Source: UBA11986 sp031402435 (GTDB lineage Bacteria; Bacteroidota; Ignavibacteria; UBA10030; UBA6906). From it: 64,000 bases of DNA. Below the pieces are notes generated by a model. That model was given only the letters and a program-made list of their open reading frames with translations, was not told where the DNA came from and searched no databases. The first letter of the stretch is position 1. Every line of letters begins with the position of its first letter. Of this stretch, positions 34,310-43,550 are shown in pieces. The translations under genes and the position numbers were made by a program. The stretch spans positions 22,990-86,989 of the forward strand of contig JANNSJ010000057.1 in the NCBI GenBank assembly GCA_031402435.1, in the 5' to 3' direction.

Positions 34310-35218
34310 CTAGTTTTGTTTTTCGGTGGGCTGAGGATTGGTGATGTCCGCGACGAGTTTCCATTCCCCTTTCGCATCCCGCTTCCAGACGTGCAGATAG
34401 TATCCTTTCTCGGAAACGGACGAATCTTCTATTATGCATTCATAGCTGCCGTATGTATAGCCGAGATCATCAGCAAGAGAAACATCCCCTGCGATCGGTT
34501 TCCAGGCAGACACAACTGTTTGTTTGCTGAGATATAATTGAATCGCTTCTCTTCCGACAATGGGCATTTCGTTTCCCCTGTGCAAACGTGACTCGTCATC
34601 ACTGCACAGCAAATATGCTCTTACAACTCCATCCCTTGCCGATGATTTCGAAAGCTCATGTTCCAGATCCATCACGCCTGACATCCGTTCATCCTCCGTT
34701 TTTCTGCTGGACGTCGGGGTTGCTTCAACTCTCTCAACACCTTTGAAGGGAGTTCCAAGGGAAGCCGTCTGTTCGGGTGTATCAGTCCCGATATCAACCG
34801 CCACCTTCCAGTATCCATCCTTTTGCTTCTTCCAGACAGAAAAGAACTGGCCATATCCTTGGGGTTTATCTTTCGCAGTGTTGTCACGTCGGACAGACGG
34901 ACCAGTGGTATACCCAAGCTCTCCGGATGCCGCGACAAATGCAACGTCAGGCTCCCACTCCAACAGAAATGCTGTGGGGTTTGCAGGCGGGGGAAGATCC
35001 TTTACGGCATCCTTGTAGCGGAACGGTTCAGGCTTGAAGGCGATGCCATCGTCGGCGAAGAACTCAACGAACGAAGCACGAACACCCTTCTGCTTGCACG
35101 TACGAGCAAACGTCAACTCCGCGTTGACGAGGGACGATAACGATGTTGAACGTTGCGGCACTTCGGGCTGCAACATGTGGACTGTAGAGAATAACAGTAT
35201 CAGAACTAATCCCCGCAT
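34310..35218 (-). CDS. Exported protein with two SnoaL/DUF4440-like domains
   Basis: 302 residues; short signal peptide (MRGLVLILLFSTVHML). Two similar NTF2-fold modules: residues about 28-145 (LVNAELTFARTCKQKGVRASFVEFFADDGIAF ... GYGQFFSVWKKQKDGYWKVAVDIG) and 165-295 (VMDLEHELSKSSARDGVVRAYLLC ... GYYLHVWKRDAKGEWKLVADI). The repeat WKxxxxGxWKxxxDI marks DUF4440/SnoaL domains. Such domains bind small molecules or act as minor hydrolases; no catalytic claim is possible. TGAGG lies five bases before the ATG. First gene of the unit running to 31719. A candidate structured leader lies 55-146 bases upstream. Confidence 0.75.
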   Translation of the reverse strand: MRGLVLILLFSTVHMLQPEVPQRSTSLSSLVNAELTFARTCKQKGVRASFVEFFADDGIAFKPEPFRYKDAVKDLPPPANPTAFLLEWEPDVAFVAASGELGYTTGPSVRRDNTAKDKPQGYGQFFSVWKKQKDGYWKVAVDIGTDTPEQTASLGTPFKGVERVEATPTSSRKTEDERMSGVMDLEHELSKSSARDGVVRAYLLCSDDESRLHRGNEMPIVGREAIQLYLSKQTVVSAWKPIAGDVSLADDLGYTYGSYECIIEDSSVSEKGYYLHVWKRDAKGEWKLVADITNPQPTEKQN

Positions 35219-35272
35219 AAGAACCTCATGAGAATTGATGAGAGAGAATGGTGGAGGGGGAAGGAAAAGAAA

Positions 35273-35364
35273 ATGCCCGGCGCAACCAACACGATGTCAC
35301 CATCCACCACCGTGTCAGGTGCATCCCGCATGTGGTAGCCCACATGCAAGAGGTCACCGGGCAT
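35273..35364 (-). promoter_or_regulatory. Candidate structured RNA leader, copy B
   Basis: On the minus strand the element is closed by ATGCCCGG (35364-35357) and CCGGGCAT (35280-35273). Inside are a perfect hairpin GCATGTGG-GCTA-CCACATGC and a second hairpin in which CACGG pairs with CGTG around the loop TGGTGGATGGTGAC, identical to copy A at 23104-23172. It lies between the beta-helix gene stop and the SnoaL-like gene start. Could be a riboswitch-like leader or attenuator; unknown class. Confidence 0.45.
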
Positions 35365-35396
35365 CTCCTGTACCTACGAAACGAGAAGACATTTTG

Positions 35397-36845
35397 TTAC
35401 TTCACCAGAACAAGTTTCTTAAATTCATTATACGCACCGGCAGTGAGTTTGTAAATGTAAACTCCCGAGGCGATGTCCCCGGCATTCCATGTTACTGTAT
35501 ATTCCCCGGCGTGCTTCAAGCCCTCTGAAAGGGTAGCGACCTCCTTTCCCAGAAGGTCATAGACTTTGAGACTCACAACGCCGCTACTTGTCAGTTGATA
35601 GCGTATCCGGGTGCTCGGGTTGAACGGATTGGGGTAGTTCTGAGATAGCGTAATATGCTCCGGTATTCCCGCACCACGCTGCTCATCCACCGATGTTAAG
35701 ACACTCGCTATGATGCTGCTCCACGGTCCGCCATACGCTCCGATATCATTCCGACGGCTGCCACGTGCAGGCCACCGGGCAAGTGACGGGTTGTTCGGAT
35801 CGGGCGGATCGTTGAATGCTGCACTTGTATCGCCCGCATCCACACAGGGTGAGCTTGCATCAAGGTAGTAACTTGTATCCGCGAACAAAGGATTCTTGTT
35901 GATGTTTCCGATGCCGGTGAATCCACCCTCGATATCACTGTATGTTGCGAGTACTGTCGCACCGACGCCCGCCACCTGTCCACCGATCGTTTGTGTATTC
36001 CCCCCGATGATATTATTTCTGCTGTTGATGGTGGAGCCGCCAATCGCAAGCATCCCGCCTCCTCTGGCATTGACGCCTGTATTCACAGTCCCTGTCGAGG
36101 AATTCCAGAAGATGGTATTATTCTCAACCCTGTTTCCCGCAACGGAACCGTTGAACCAGATTCCGCCGCCGCCATATGTTGGTGAACCGGCGATGGCCTG
36201 AGATACCACATTGTGGAGAATGATGTTGTTCCTGATGAAGGGCGAAGCATAGTTTGACACAATTCCGCCGCCATACATCCCAGCATTGTTCATGATGATG
36301 TTATTCAGAATGCGCGGAGAACCGTCACCAACACGGATGCCGCCTCCACCGGTACTCGCACCACCAGGCCTGTTCACGTTATTGTTTCGGATGATATTAT
36401 GTTTGATAATTGGCGATGTAAACGCGGTGATGATGCCGCCTCCCTCCCAGTACCGCCCGGGACCATGCTCATCCAACCACAAAGTCCCGTAGCCACCGGT
36501 GAGTGTGAATCCCTGGAACACCGTCGTGGTATCCTCACCATTGATGATCCTGACGCAACTGCCTGAGTCGGGATGCGATGGCGAACTGCCATTGATGATC
36601 GTACTCTGGATAAATGCAGGATCGGCGTTCAGTGCATAGTGGCTTGTCACAACGATTCTTTTCCCACGAAGGACAATGTTCTCCAGATATGTTCCTGGAG
36701 CTACGAGCACTGTATCGCCGTTGGCCGACGCATCGATGGCGGACTGAATCGTTGGGTACCCGGCTGGTACATGACGCACCAGTCCGAATGAAGTGTTCGC
36801 ACATAAGAATAGTATGAGAAGTGTGACCCGAACAACCGGTTTCAT
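35397..36845 (-). CDS. Secreted right-handed beta-helix protein with type IX sorting domain
   Basis: 482 residues from ATG 36845 (AGGAGA seven bases before); signal peptide VVRVTLLILFLCANTSFG. The body begins VRHVPAGYPTIQSAIDAS, NGDTVLVAPGTYLENI, the standard start of pectate-lyase-like parallel beta-helices. It continues with Asn/Gly-rich coils (IIKHNIIRNNNVNRPGG, RILNNIIMNNAGMYGGGI, VENNTIFWNSSTG). The type IX sorting domain (LSQNYPNPFNPSTRIRYQL ... EFKKLVLVK) ends the chain. Beta-helix proteins of this kind bind or cleave polysaccharides; I see no catalytic set. It follows the VCBS gene at 36877 on the same strand. Confidence 0.85.
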   Translation of the reverse strand: MKPVVRVTLLILFLCANTSFGLVRHVPAGYPTIQSAIDASANGDTVLVAPGTYLENIVLRGKRIVVTSHYALNADPAFIQSTIINGSSPSHPDSGSCVRIINGEDTTTVFQGFTLTGGYGTLWLDEHGPGRYWEGGGIITAFTSPIIKHNIIRNNNVNRPGGASTGGGGIRVGDGSPRILNNIIMNNAGMYGGGIVSNYASPFIRNNIILHNVVSQAIAGSPTYGGGGIWFNGSVAGNRVENNTIFWNSSTGTVNTGVNARGGGMLAIGGSTINSRNNIIGGNTQTIGGQVAGVGATVLATYSDIEGGFTGIGNINKNPLFADTSYYLDASSPCVDAGDTSAAFNDPPDPNNPSLARWPARGSRRNDIGAYGGPWSSIIASVLTSVDEQRGAGIPEHITLSQNYPNPFNPSTRIRYQLTSSGVVSLKVYDLLGKEVATLSEGLKHAGEYTVTWNAGDIASGVYIYKLTAGAYNEFKKLVLVK

Positions 36846-36876
36846 TGCAATCTCCTGGCGGATTGTAAACACACAC

Positions 36877-38688
36877 CTATCGCAATAGCAACATCTTTCT
36901 TGATTCGTGCAACGCGTTCGCTTGCAACGAATAATAGTACACACCACTCGAAAGTTCAGATGCATCAAATGATACTTCGTGTTCACCGGGGCTCATCCAG
37001 TTATTCACCAGAGTGCGTACTTCCTGGCCGAGCGGATTGTACACTCTCAGCGTTGTGAAACCGGAAGCCTGGAGCCTGAAGCCAATCTTCGTGCTGGGGT
37101 TAAATGGATTTGGAAAGTTCTGAAGCAACTTAAAGTCCGTCGGAATGCTGCCTTGTTTTTCATCAATCCCGGTGAGGCCTGCCCCTTCCCGCGCCGTCGA
37201 AATCCGATCCACCGCAATATTGGTATACGTATCAACAGTGCCGTTTGGCCACTCGATCTTCATGGAATCGATAATGGTTGCATCGCCCAACCCGAAGTGC
37301 TGGTCGAGGTTCTGTCCGCAATAACCACTCTGACCATCCACCTCACGGAGTTGCCACGTCGCCTGACCCCCGATTGTTGCCTTGATTCTGATCTTTGCTC
37401 CGATGCCGCTCTTGTTGGATGAAACGCCGACGCATCGTACTACGAACCAGTGGTTGCCATTGCTGTTGTCGTTGCGATACAGAGCATTGTTCTCATTTTC
37501 ATTGAGCGTCTTCGCCACAAACATATCAAGGTCGCCATCACGGTCGTAGTCGCCCCACGCACACCCGTACGAATAACCGAGGTCGTTCACAATCGCTCCG
37601 GTTCCAATCCGTTGGAATGAGAGCGAGCCGTTTTCTCTGAGCATGTTTTTGTACAACAGGTTTTTCGAAGCACTCGGACCATAAGCAGTCGCGATAAACA
37701 AGTCAAGGTCGCCATCATTATCGATATCGCCCCAAGCACTTCCAACATGATACCCCGCTGTTTTCACAAGCGTGTCATTTAATACCCTCGTGAACGTCCT
37801 GTTGCCGTTGTTAAGATAGAAGAAGTTGAAGGATGCCGACGGCCAACCATTCGTAACGACGAGATCAAGATCGCCATCATTATCAACATCGCCCCAGCTT
37901 CCGCTCATCGAATTACCACCATCCGCAACAGGCGATCCAGTTGTAATCTTGGTGAAGGTTGCCGTTCCGTTTTCCTTCAACATATTGCGATACAGGTTCT
38001 CGTTGTGTCCCCGTTCATTCGCCACAAACATATCGATGTCGCCATCGTTGTCATAATCCACCCAACTCGCACCACGGGAATAGAATGCATCCGTCACAAT
38101 CTCACCGGTCGTAACTTTGGAGAACGTGCCATCATGGTTGTTGTGGTAGAGAAAATTCACTCTAGGACCACCGAGACTTGGTGAACCGCTGTTCGTTACA
38201 TACAGGTCAAGGTAGCCGTCGTTATCATAGTCTCCCCAATTGCATGTCTCGGAATATCCCCGATCGTTCACGACGGGACCGGCAACAATCTGGTTGAAGG
38301 TTCCGTTGCCGTTGTTATCGTAAAAGGCATTCATGCTGTCATACCAGGCAACCACAACGGCGTCGAGATCGCCATCGTTGTCATAGTCTCCCCAACTGGC
38401 TCCATCTGATGGAGATAGGCCTGTTACCAATGGACCGGTCGTGATTTTTGTAAACGTTCCATTGTGATCATTGTGATAGAGAAAATTTTCCTGTCCTCCT
38501 TCCAACCCGTTGCTCACGAATAAATCGAGGTAGCCATCGTTATCGTAATCCACCCAATTGACGCTGCGCGATGCGCCGCCATCATTGACTATCGCACCGG
38601 TATTGATTTTTGTGAATGATTGAGGAATGGATTCGGAAGCGGAGAGAAACAACAGCGTAATAGCCAACAATGGATGGTGGAGTTTCAT
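36877..38688 (-). CDS. Secreted FG-GAP/VCBS repeat protein with type IX sorting domain
   Basis: 603 residues, AGGAG eight bases before the ATG, signal peptide MKLHHPLLAITLLFLSASESIPQ. Seven or more VCBS/FG-GAP repeats (WVDYDNDGYLDLFVSN, WGDYDNDGDLDAVVV, WVDYDNDGDIDMFVAN, WGDYDRDGDLDMFVAK), then the ASPIC/UnbV-like module (CVGVSSNKSGIGAKIRIKA ... GLGDATIIDSMKIEWPNG) and a type IX sorting domain (LLQNFPNPFNPSTKIGFRL ... SRKMLLLR). Same architecture as the pair at 21341 and 23185; the repeat order suggests a paralogous family rather than a recent copy. Probably Ca-binding and surface-exposed. Confidence 0.87.
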   Translation of the reverse strand: MKLHHPLLAITLLFLSASESIPQSFTKINTGAIVNDGGASRSVNWVDYDNDGYLDLFVSNGLEGGQENFLYHNDHNGTFTKITTGPLVTGLSPSDGASWGDYDNDGDLDAVVVAWYDSMNAFYDNNGNGTFNQIVAGPVVNDRGYSETCNWGDYDNDGYLDLYVTNSGSPSLGGPRVNFLYHNNHDGTFSKVTTGEIVTDAFYSRGASWVDYDNDGDIDMFVANERGHNENLYRNMLKENGTATFTKITTGSPVADGGNSMSGSWGDVDNDGDLDLVVTNGWPSASFNFFYLNNGNRTFTRVLNDTLVKTAGYHVGSAWGDIDNDGDLDLFIATAYGPSASKNLLYKNMLRENGSLSFQRIGTGAIVNDLGYSYGCAWGDYDRDGDLDMFVAKTLNENENNALYRNDNSNGNHWFVVRCVGVSSNKSGIGAKIRIKATIGGQATWQLREVDGQSGYCGQNLDQHFGLGDATIIDSMKIEWPNGTVDTYTNIAVDRISTAREGAGLTGIDEKQGSIPTDFKLLQNFPNPFNPSTKIGFRLQASGFTTLRVYNPLGQEVRTLVNNWMSPGEHEVSFDASELSSGVYYYSLQANALHESRKMLLLR

Positions 38689-38855
38689 GGATGGTCTCCT
38701 GAGACTGTGGGATAGTGAACTGACTGTGCCTGAAGAATACTACGGAAGGAACAGGAGGATTTCCAAGGCTTTGTCGTGAGGTGGGGTGCGGATGTGACGA
38801 ACCGTTGCGAGAAAGGTGCGGTACAGCTTGTGTGCAACAGCCGTATGGTCGGCTG

Positions 38856-39677
38856 TCAGGCCGGTCTGCCCAGAGCTGAGAGGAGATGTTCCCGGTATGT
38901 GCGGCTGAGTATGAATTCCTTTCCGTCAGTCATGGTCACTGTGTGGTCACCATTAAAGAGCGGCTTCATTGTTTTGATCCTGTCCGTGCGGACGATAGTG
39001 GAACGGTGGATCCGTACAAACCGAGTGGGATTCAACTGCTCTTCCAGCATGCTTATCTTTCCACGCAGAAGATGCTTCTTGCCGTCAGCATAGATATTCA
39101 CATAGTTTCCCTCAGCCTCAATCCATTCGACTGTGTCGACATCAACGACCATGACGCGTCCCGACGATCGGATCATGAACCTGGACAAGTATTCGGGATC
39201 ATCTGAAGGATGTCGCTCCAACGGCAGTCGATCTTTAAGATCAAAGCGTTCGATCAAGTCGACAAGTTGGCGGCTGATCTCTTCGACTTTGCTTCCGACG
39301 ATGATGCTCTTCGCATGCGTAAGTGCTTCGTGAAAGCGATCATCGTCGAATGGTTTCAGCAGATAGTCAAGAGCATGCACCTCAAACGCTTTGAGTGCAT
39401 ACTGATCGTAGGCGGTGGTGAAGATGACAGCCGGAAGGATTTCTTGACGGAGAGCTTTCAGAACGTCGAACCCGTTCATGCCCGGCATTTGAACGTCGAG
39501 GAACAGCAGGTTGGGAGATTCCGTCCGAATGGCATCGATTGCTGCTTGACCATTGGAACACTCGCTCCCAACTTGAACTTCAGGATCGCCCCTTAACAAT
39601 AGGCGGATGGTCTGTCGCGCGACAGGCTCATCATCAACAATGACAACTTTGATCAATGGTCCATTGCCGGCCGACAT
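38856..39677 (-). CDS. LytTR-family response regulator
   Basis: 273 residues. Receiver at about 9-125: VVIVDDEPVARQTIRLLL, LLFLDVQMPGMNGFD with phospho-acceptor Asp, FTTAYDQYALKAFEVHALDYLLKPFDDDRF. LytTR domain at about 170-268: FMIRSSGRVMVVDVDTVEWIEAEGNYVNIY, FVRIHRSTIVRTDRIKTM, YREHLLSAL. A 30-residue insertion between the domains (VEEISRQLVDLIERFDLKDR) is longer than in its paralogues. It follows its kinase gene with 11 bases between. The targets are unknown, but secreted-protein genes flank it downstream. Confidence 0.9.
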   Translation of the reverse strand: MSAGNGPLIKVVIVDDEPVARQTIRLLLRGDPEVQVGSECSNGQAAIDAIRTESPNLLFLDVQMPGMNGFDVLKALRQEILPAVIFTTAYDQYALKAFEVHALDYLLKPFDDDRFHEALTHAKSIIVGSKVEEISRQLVDLIERFDLKDRLPLERHPSDDPEYLSRFMIRSSGRVMVVDVDTVEWIEAEGNYVNIYADGKKHLLRGKISMLEEQLNPTRFVRIHRSTIVRTDRIKTMKPLFNGDHTVTMTDGKEFILSRTYREHLLSALGRPA

Positions 39678-39688
39678 CCATCAATCTT

Positions 39689-40780
39689 TCATTTTGTGTG
39701 AAACGGAATTGACAGCCTTGCGGAAACTCCTCCTCCCACGGCATTGGAAAGATCGAAGCTTTGTCCCCCGCCGTACAACCGTTCAAGACGTGCGCGGATA
39801 TTGGCAAGGCCTATCCCTTCCGGTTTCCCGGTTGATTCATTGCTTAGTCCGGAACCATTGTCGCGTACTTCGAGCAACAACGCACCGTTCTGCCTTGTCG
39901 AAGAGATGGTGATCTTGCATCCGGTTGCGATGGTGTCCTGTGTTAATCCATGACGAATAGCATTCTCAACGAGCGGCTGAAGGACAAGATTGGGAACGAG
40001 TGCGCTCAACGTGGAAGAGTCGACGTTGATTTCAGTAGTGAGACAATCGGCAAACCGTACCTGTTCGATATCCAGATACTTCTTCACAGTATCAAGCTCC
40101 TGCTGGAGAGTTACTTCCTGCTCGTCCGTCCTGTCAAGTGTCGATCGGAGCAAATCGCTCAGCCCTGAAATCATTTTGACGGCCTTCTGTTTCTCGTCAT
40201 TGCGGACCAAGCCGGCAATGGTGTGGAGCGCATTGAACAGAAAATGCGGATGAATCTGCATCTTCAGAGCCTGCAGTTGCGCCTGTGCGAGTTGCGCTTC
40301 AAGCTGAGATGCCACGAGTTCCTTTGAGCGATACCGGCTGTAATACTCTCCAATATAATTGATGGCAAGAACAATCCAGTAAAGCTGGAGGCCGTAGTCA
40401 AAGAACGAGAGGAGGTTTCTATACAGAGGATCCCATGAGAACGGTTGCTGCTGAATCGCCTCGTAATACCCCGCCATAATAAGCCAATGTGCGCCCTTCT
40501 GAACAAACGCAAGAAGAAGACTGGCGAAAAGATGAATCGAAACACTTAAGACGATAGTACCTGTTTCGAAGCGAAAACGCCGCGCAAGCCAGAGAACCAG
40601 GGGAGTAAAGAGCATCCACAGGATGGCGTACGAGAAATCGTTGACGAATGCGGTGAGCCATGTGATGGGACGTCCGAGCCGTTCGTTGACAACGTACGAC
40701 GCTATGGTCATATAGACGCCGTATGCGGTCCACCCCGCTACGACGATCTTCCACTCAGCTTTTTTCAGTCCTGTCATCAT
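39689..40780 (-). CDS. LytS/YpdA-type membrane sensor histidine kinase
   Basis: 363 residues from the first ATG of an ATG-ATG pair at 40780; an earlier in-frame start would add 15 residues. Four membrane helices (IVVAGWTAYGVYMTIASYVV, FVNDFSYAILWMLFTPLVLWLA, TIVLSVSIHLFASLLLAFVQ, FDYGLQLYWIVLAINYIGEYY) are followed by the linker SQLEAQLAQAQLQALKMQ and the kinase core IHPHFLFNALHTIAGLV, PNLVLQPLVENAIRHGL, VRDNGSGLSNE and GIGLANIRARLERLYG. Partner of the regulator at 38856. Same architecture as the kinase at 26493. Confidence 0.9.
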   Translation of the reverse strand: MMTGLKKAEWKIVVAGWTAYGVYMTIASYVVNERLGRPITWLTAFVNDFSYAILWMLFTPLVLWLARRFRFETGTIVLSVSIHLFASLLLAFVQKGAHWLIMAGYYEAIQQQPFSWDPLYRNLLSFFDYGLQLYWIVLAINYIGEYYSRYRSKELVASQLEAQLAQAQLQALKMQIHPHFLFNALHTIAGLVRNDEKQKAVKMISGLSDLLRSTLDRTDEQEVTLQQELDTVKKYLDIEQVRFADCLTTEINVDSSTLSALVPNLVLQPLVENAIRHGLTQDTIATGCKITISSTRQNGALLLEVRDNGSGLSNESTGKPEGIGLANIRARLERLYGGGQSFDLSNAVGGGVSARLSIPFHTK

Positions 40781-40913
40781 AGTTCTCGCTTGAATATACC
40801 GACTTGACAAGTAATTTGCCAACAAAGCAACTTGCTATTGATTTGCATCCGGAGTAATAGTACGTTTTCCACATGTTAACGGGAACAGATAGCCAACAAC
40901 ACGGAGGTGCTTC

Positions 40914-41234
40914 ATGAATGTAATACGACTTACTGCCGTTGCTGTACTCTCATCGGTTATCACCATTTGCTCTATTGCTCAAGACAAAACACCAAACCTC
41001 GACAAGCGGGAGAAGCGCCAATCCAAACGCATCGAGCAAGGTGTGAAGAGCGGTGAACTGAACAACAGAGAAGCAGCGAGACTCAACCGCCAGGAGGCAA
41101 GACTCAATGCCAATGAAGCCAAAGCAAAAGCCGATGGCGTAGTAACGCCGAAGGAACGAGCGAAGCTCCAACATGAAGCCAACCGCACAAGCCGGCATAT
41201 CTACAAACAGAAACACGATCCGCAGAAGAAGTGA
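40914..41234 (+). CDS. Small exported Lys/Arg/Ala-rich helical protein
   Basis: 106 residues with ACACGGAGG before the ATG. Signal peptide MNVIRLTAVAVLSSVITICSIAQ, then a charged, fully helical mature part with two copies of a motif: DKREKRQSKRIEQGVKSGELNNREAARL and NRQEARLNANEAKAKADGVVTPKERAKL. I recall similar short periplasmic proteins (the IxxGxxSGxLTxxEAxxL pattern) in many Gram-negatives, with unknown function; the repeat looks EF-hand-like but lacks the acidic loop. It is transcribed away from the kinase at 39689. Confidence 0.8.
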   Translation: MNVIRLTAVAVLSSVITICSIAQDKTPNLDKREKRQSKRIEQGVKSGELNNREAARLNRQEARLNANEAKAKADGVVTPKERAKLQHEANRTSRHIYKQKHDPQKK

Positions 41235-41379
41235 TTCTTCGGATGTATTGGATTCTCAAAGGGCAGTGCAACGCGTGCTGCCCTTGTCGTTTTAATGAAA
41301 CCCGCTTCATTGCAATTCAAAATCAAATTTTGTAGGTTCTACCAGCCAATACACCAAACCCTTCTAACCTTCCCTCAAC

Positions 41380-42585
41380 GTGTCAGGACTAAACGTCTCC
41401 GCCCCGTTTACGGAATTCACGCGCAAAGAGCTGGTCGACAAGTCTGCCAAGCTGTTTCGGGCGACATTCGGCACAAATCCGGTTTGCATTGCGTCCGCTC
41501 CCGGCAGGGTGAACCTGATTGGTGAACACACAGACTACAACAACGGCTATGTTCTTCCGGCAGCCATCAACAGAACCATCTCTGTTGCAGCTTCCGCCTC
41601 CTCGGATGAAACGCTTCACATCTATTCACACAACCAGCATTCGCTTGTCCACGTTTCGCTCGACAAGCTTCACCCGTTGAAGCACGATACATGGGCAAAC
41701 TACATTGCAGGCGTTGCGTACTTCCTGAAGAAGTCGGGCGTGGCCCTTGGCGGAGCCAATCTTTGCATCGTGGGGAACATACCGCAGGCTGCCGGACTGA
41801 GTTCTTCAGCGGCTCTTGAGATGGCGAGCGCAAATGCGCTCTCCACGGTGTTCGGTGGACGTCTTACGCCCTTCGAGCTAATCAAGCTTTGCCGCCGGGC
41901 GGAAAATGAATTCGTGGGTGTGAGTTGTGGAATTATGGATCAATTCGTCTCCGCACTTGGCAAAGCACAGCATGCCCTGTTTCTTGATTGTCAATCGCTT
42001 GACTATGAATACGTTGCATTACCGGCCAGCGCCCGGCTCCTGATTTGCGACACCGGCGTGAAGCGCGAGCTGACAAGCTCAGCCTATAATCGACGCATGC
42101 AAGAATGTCTTTATGCAGTCAAGCTGCTCTCTCACCACTATCCCGGAATCAAATCGTTGCGCGATATTTCGATTCAACAATTCCATAACGCCAAATCCTT
42201 TCTTGATCCGTTAACCGGCAAACGCGCAGGACATGTCGTAAGTGAAAACCAACGCGTGCTAGACTCGGTGATTGCGTTGAAGCAAGGCAACATGTCCGAG
42301 TTCGGCAAGCTGATGTACCAATCGCATCTCAGCCTAAAGCTCGACTTCGAGGTTAGTTGCCCTGAACTGGATGCTGTCGTGGATATCTGTGCCGAAGGAG
42401 ACGGTGTGTACGGCGCACGGATGACAGGCGCTGGGTTTGGCGGATCAGCTATCTGCCTTGTGGATGAACACAATGTAGATGAGGTGAAAGCACGATTGGA
42501 AACAGAGTATCCTCAAAAGACAGACCGCACACCGACGATTCATGTGTGCAGTATTGAGAATGGTGCAACGATTTTGATGATGTAG
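41380..42585 (+). CDS. galK: Galactokinase
   Basis: 401 residues from a GTG without a clear ribosome-binding site. The galactokinase signature GRVNLIGEHTDYNNGYVLPAAI (about 45-66), the GHMP ATP-binding loop PQAAGLSSSAALEMA (about 145) and the C-terminal GHMP motif GARMTGAGFGGSAICL are all present, and the length is standard. It phosphorylates alpha-D-galactose at O1 in the Leloir pathway, in the cytoplasm. galT, galE and galM are not in the window. Downstream genes on the same strand encode sugar transport proteins and an alpha-mannosidase, forming a carbohydrate block. Confidence 0.93.
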   Translation: MSGLNVSAPFTEFTRKELVDKSAKLFRATFGTNPVCIASAPGRVNLIGEHTDYNNGYVLPAAINRTISVAASASSDETLHIYSHNQHSLVHVSLDKLHPLKHDTWANYIAGVAYFLKKSGVALGGANLCIVGNIPQAAGLSSSAALEMASANALSTVFGGRLTPFELIKLCRRAENEFVGVSCGIMDQFVSALGKAQHALFLDCQSLDYEYVALPASARLLICDTGVKRELTSSAYNRRMQECLYAVKLLSHHYPGIKSLRDISIQQFHNAKSFLDPLTGKRAGHVVSENQRVLDSVIALKQGNMSEFGKLMYQSHLSLKLDFEVSCPELDAVVDICAEGDGVYGARMTGAGFGGSAICLVDEHNVDEVKARLETEYPQKTDRTPTIHVCSIENGATILMM

Positions 42586-42618
42586 ACTAGATATGGCTCA
42601 ACAACTATGAGGACAATT

Positions 42619-43548
42619 ATGAAGAGGATTCTCCGGGTGGTATGTAGTATGATAGTCGGTTGTCTGCTGTTCACAGCCTGCACAAAGAGGGATGAAAAAC
42701 AAATAACCAAAACCATCGGTGTCACCCTCCTCACCCGTGCCCACCTCTTTTATAGAGACCTTGAAACAGGATTGCGTGAGGAGGCAGATTCAAACAAGTT
42801 CGAAGTGATTGTCACTGCGGCGGAATTCGATCTTGGGAAGCAGACATCGCAGATCGAGGACTTCATTGCACGCAAGGTCGATGCCATCGTCGTCTGCCCG
42901 GTTGATTCAAAAGGGATTGGTGCCGCAATCAGAAAGGCCAACGAAGCGAAGATTCCCGTCTTCACCGCTGATATCGCAGCGCAGGAAGGCGAGGTGACGA
43001 GTCACATTGCCTCCGATAATGTCGCAGGCGGTAGACTTGCAGGAGAGTATCTCGGCAAACTCCTCGGCGGCAAAGGAACCGTTGGCATCATTAACCAGCC
43101 TGCAATTACCTCGGTGCTCGACCGGGTGAGGGGATTCACCGAAGCAATTGGCCAGTTCCCCGATATGAAGATCGTTGCAGATGTGAACGGGCAGGGCGTA
43201 CGGGACAGAGCGATGCAGGCGGCGTCCGATGTTCTGCAAGCGCATCCGGATATCCAGGGCATCTTCGGTATTAATGATGACTCGGCGCTCGGTGCGCTCG
43301 ACGCTGCACACCAATTCAAACGCATGAACGTTGCCATCATCGGTTACGATGCAACTCCGCCGGCAGTCGATGCTATCACCAAAGGCACACAACTCAAAGC
43401 GGACGTCATCCAGTACCCGAAGATGATCGGCTCGATGACGATCCAACAAATCAAAGCGCACTTTGATGGAAGGCAGGTACCAAAGATCGTCCCTGTTGAC
43501 GTTGGCATTGTGGATAAGGAAGCACTGGCAAAGACTGCATCGAAGTAG
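42619..43548 (+). CDS. Sugar ABC transporter substrate-binding lipoprotein (ribose-type)
   Basis: 309 residues from ATG 42619, which has TGAGGA at good spacing; another ATG lies four codons upstream. Lipobox VGCLLFTAC gives lipidation at Cys. The mature protein is a periplasmic-binding-protein type 1 fold: TIGVTLLTRAHLFYRDLETGL, ARKVDAIVVCPVDSKGIG, VFTADIAAQ, ASDNVAGGRLAGEYL, GIFGINDDSALGALDA, IIGYDATPPAVDAI. This matches RbsB/XylF/LacI-like sugar binders. The permease follows two bases after its stop. No ATPase gene accompanies them here. The sugar could be galactose, mannose or another aldose; context suggests one released by the mannosidase or used by galK. Confidence 0.87.
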   Translation: MKRILRVVCSMIVGCLLFTACTKRDEKQITKTIGVTLLTRAHLFYRDLETGLREEADSNKFEVIVTAAEFDLGKQTSQIEDFIARKVDAIVVCPVDSKGIGAAIRKANEAKIPVFTADIAAQEGEVTSHIASDNVAGGRLAGEYLGKLLGGKGTVGIINQPAITSVLDRVRGFTEAIGQFPDMKIVADVNGQGVRDRAMQAASDVLQAHPDIQGIFGINDDSALGALDAAHQFKRMNVAIIGYDATPPAVDAITKGTQLKADVIQYPKMIGSMTIQQIKAHFDGRQVPKIVPVDVGIVDKEALAKTASK

Positions 43549-43550
43549 AG

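Noticed and set aside
34294..34377. Longer N-terminus for the metallo-beta-lactamase-fold protein
   Set aside because: It would overlap the SnoaL-like gene and bury the signal peptide; the GTG at 34293 has AAGGGAGA upstream.
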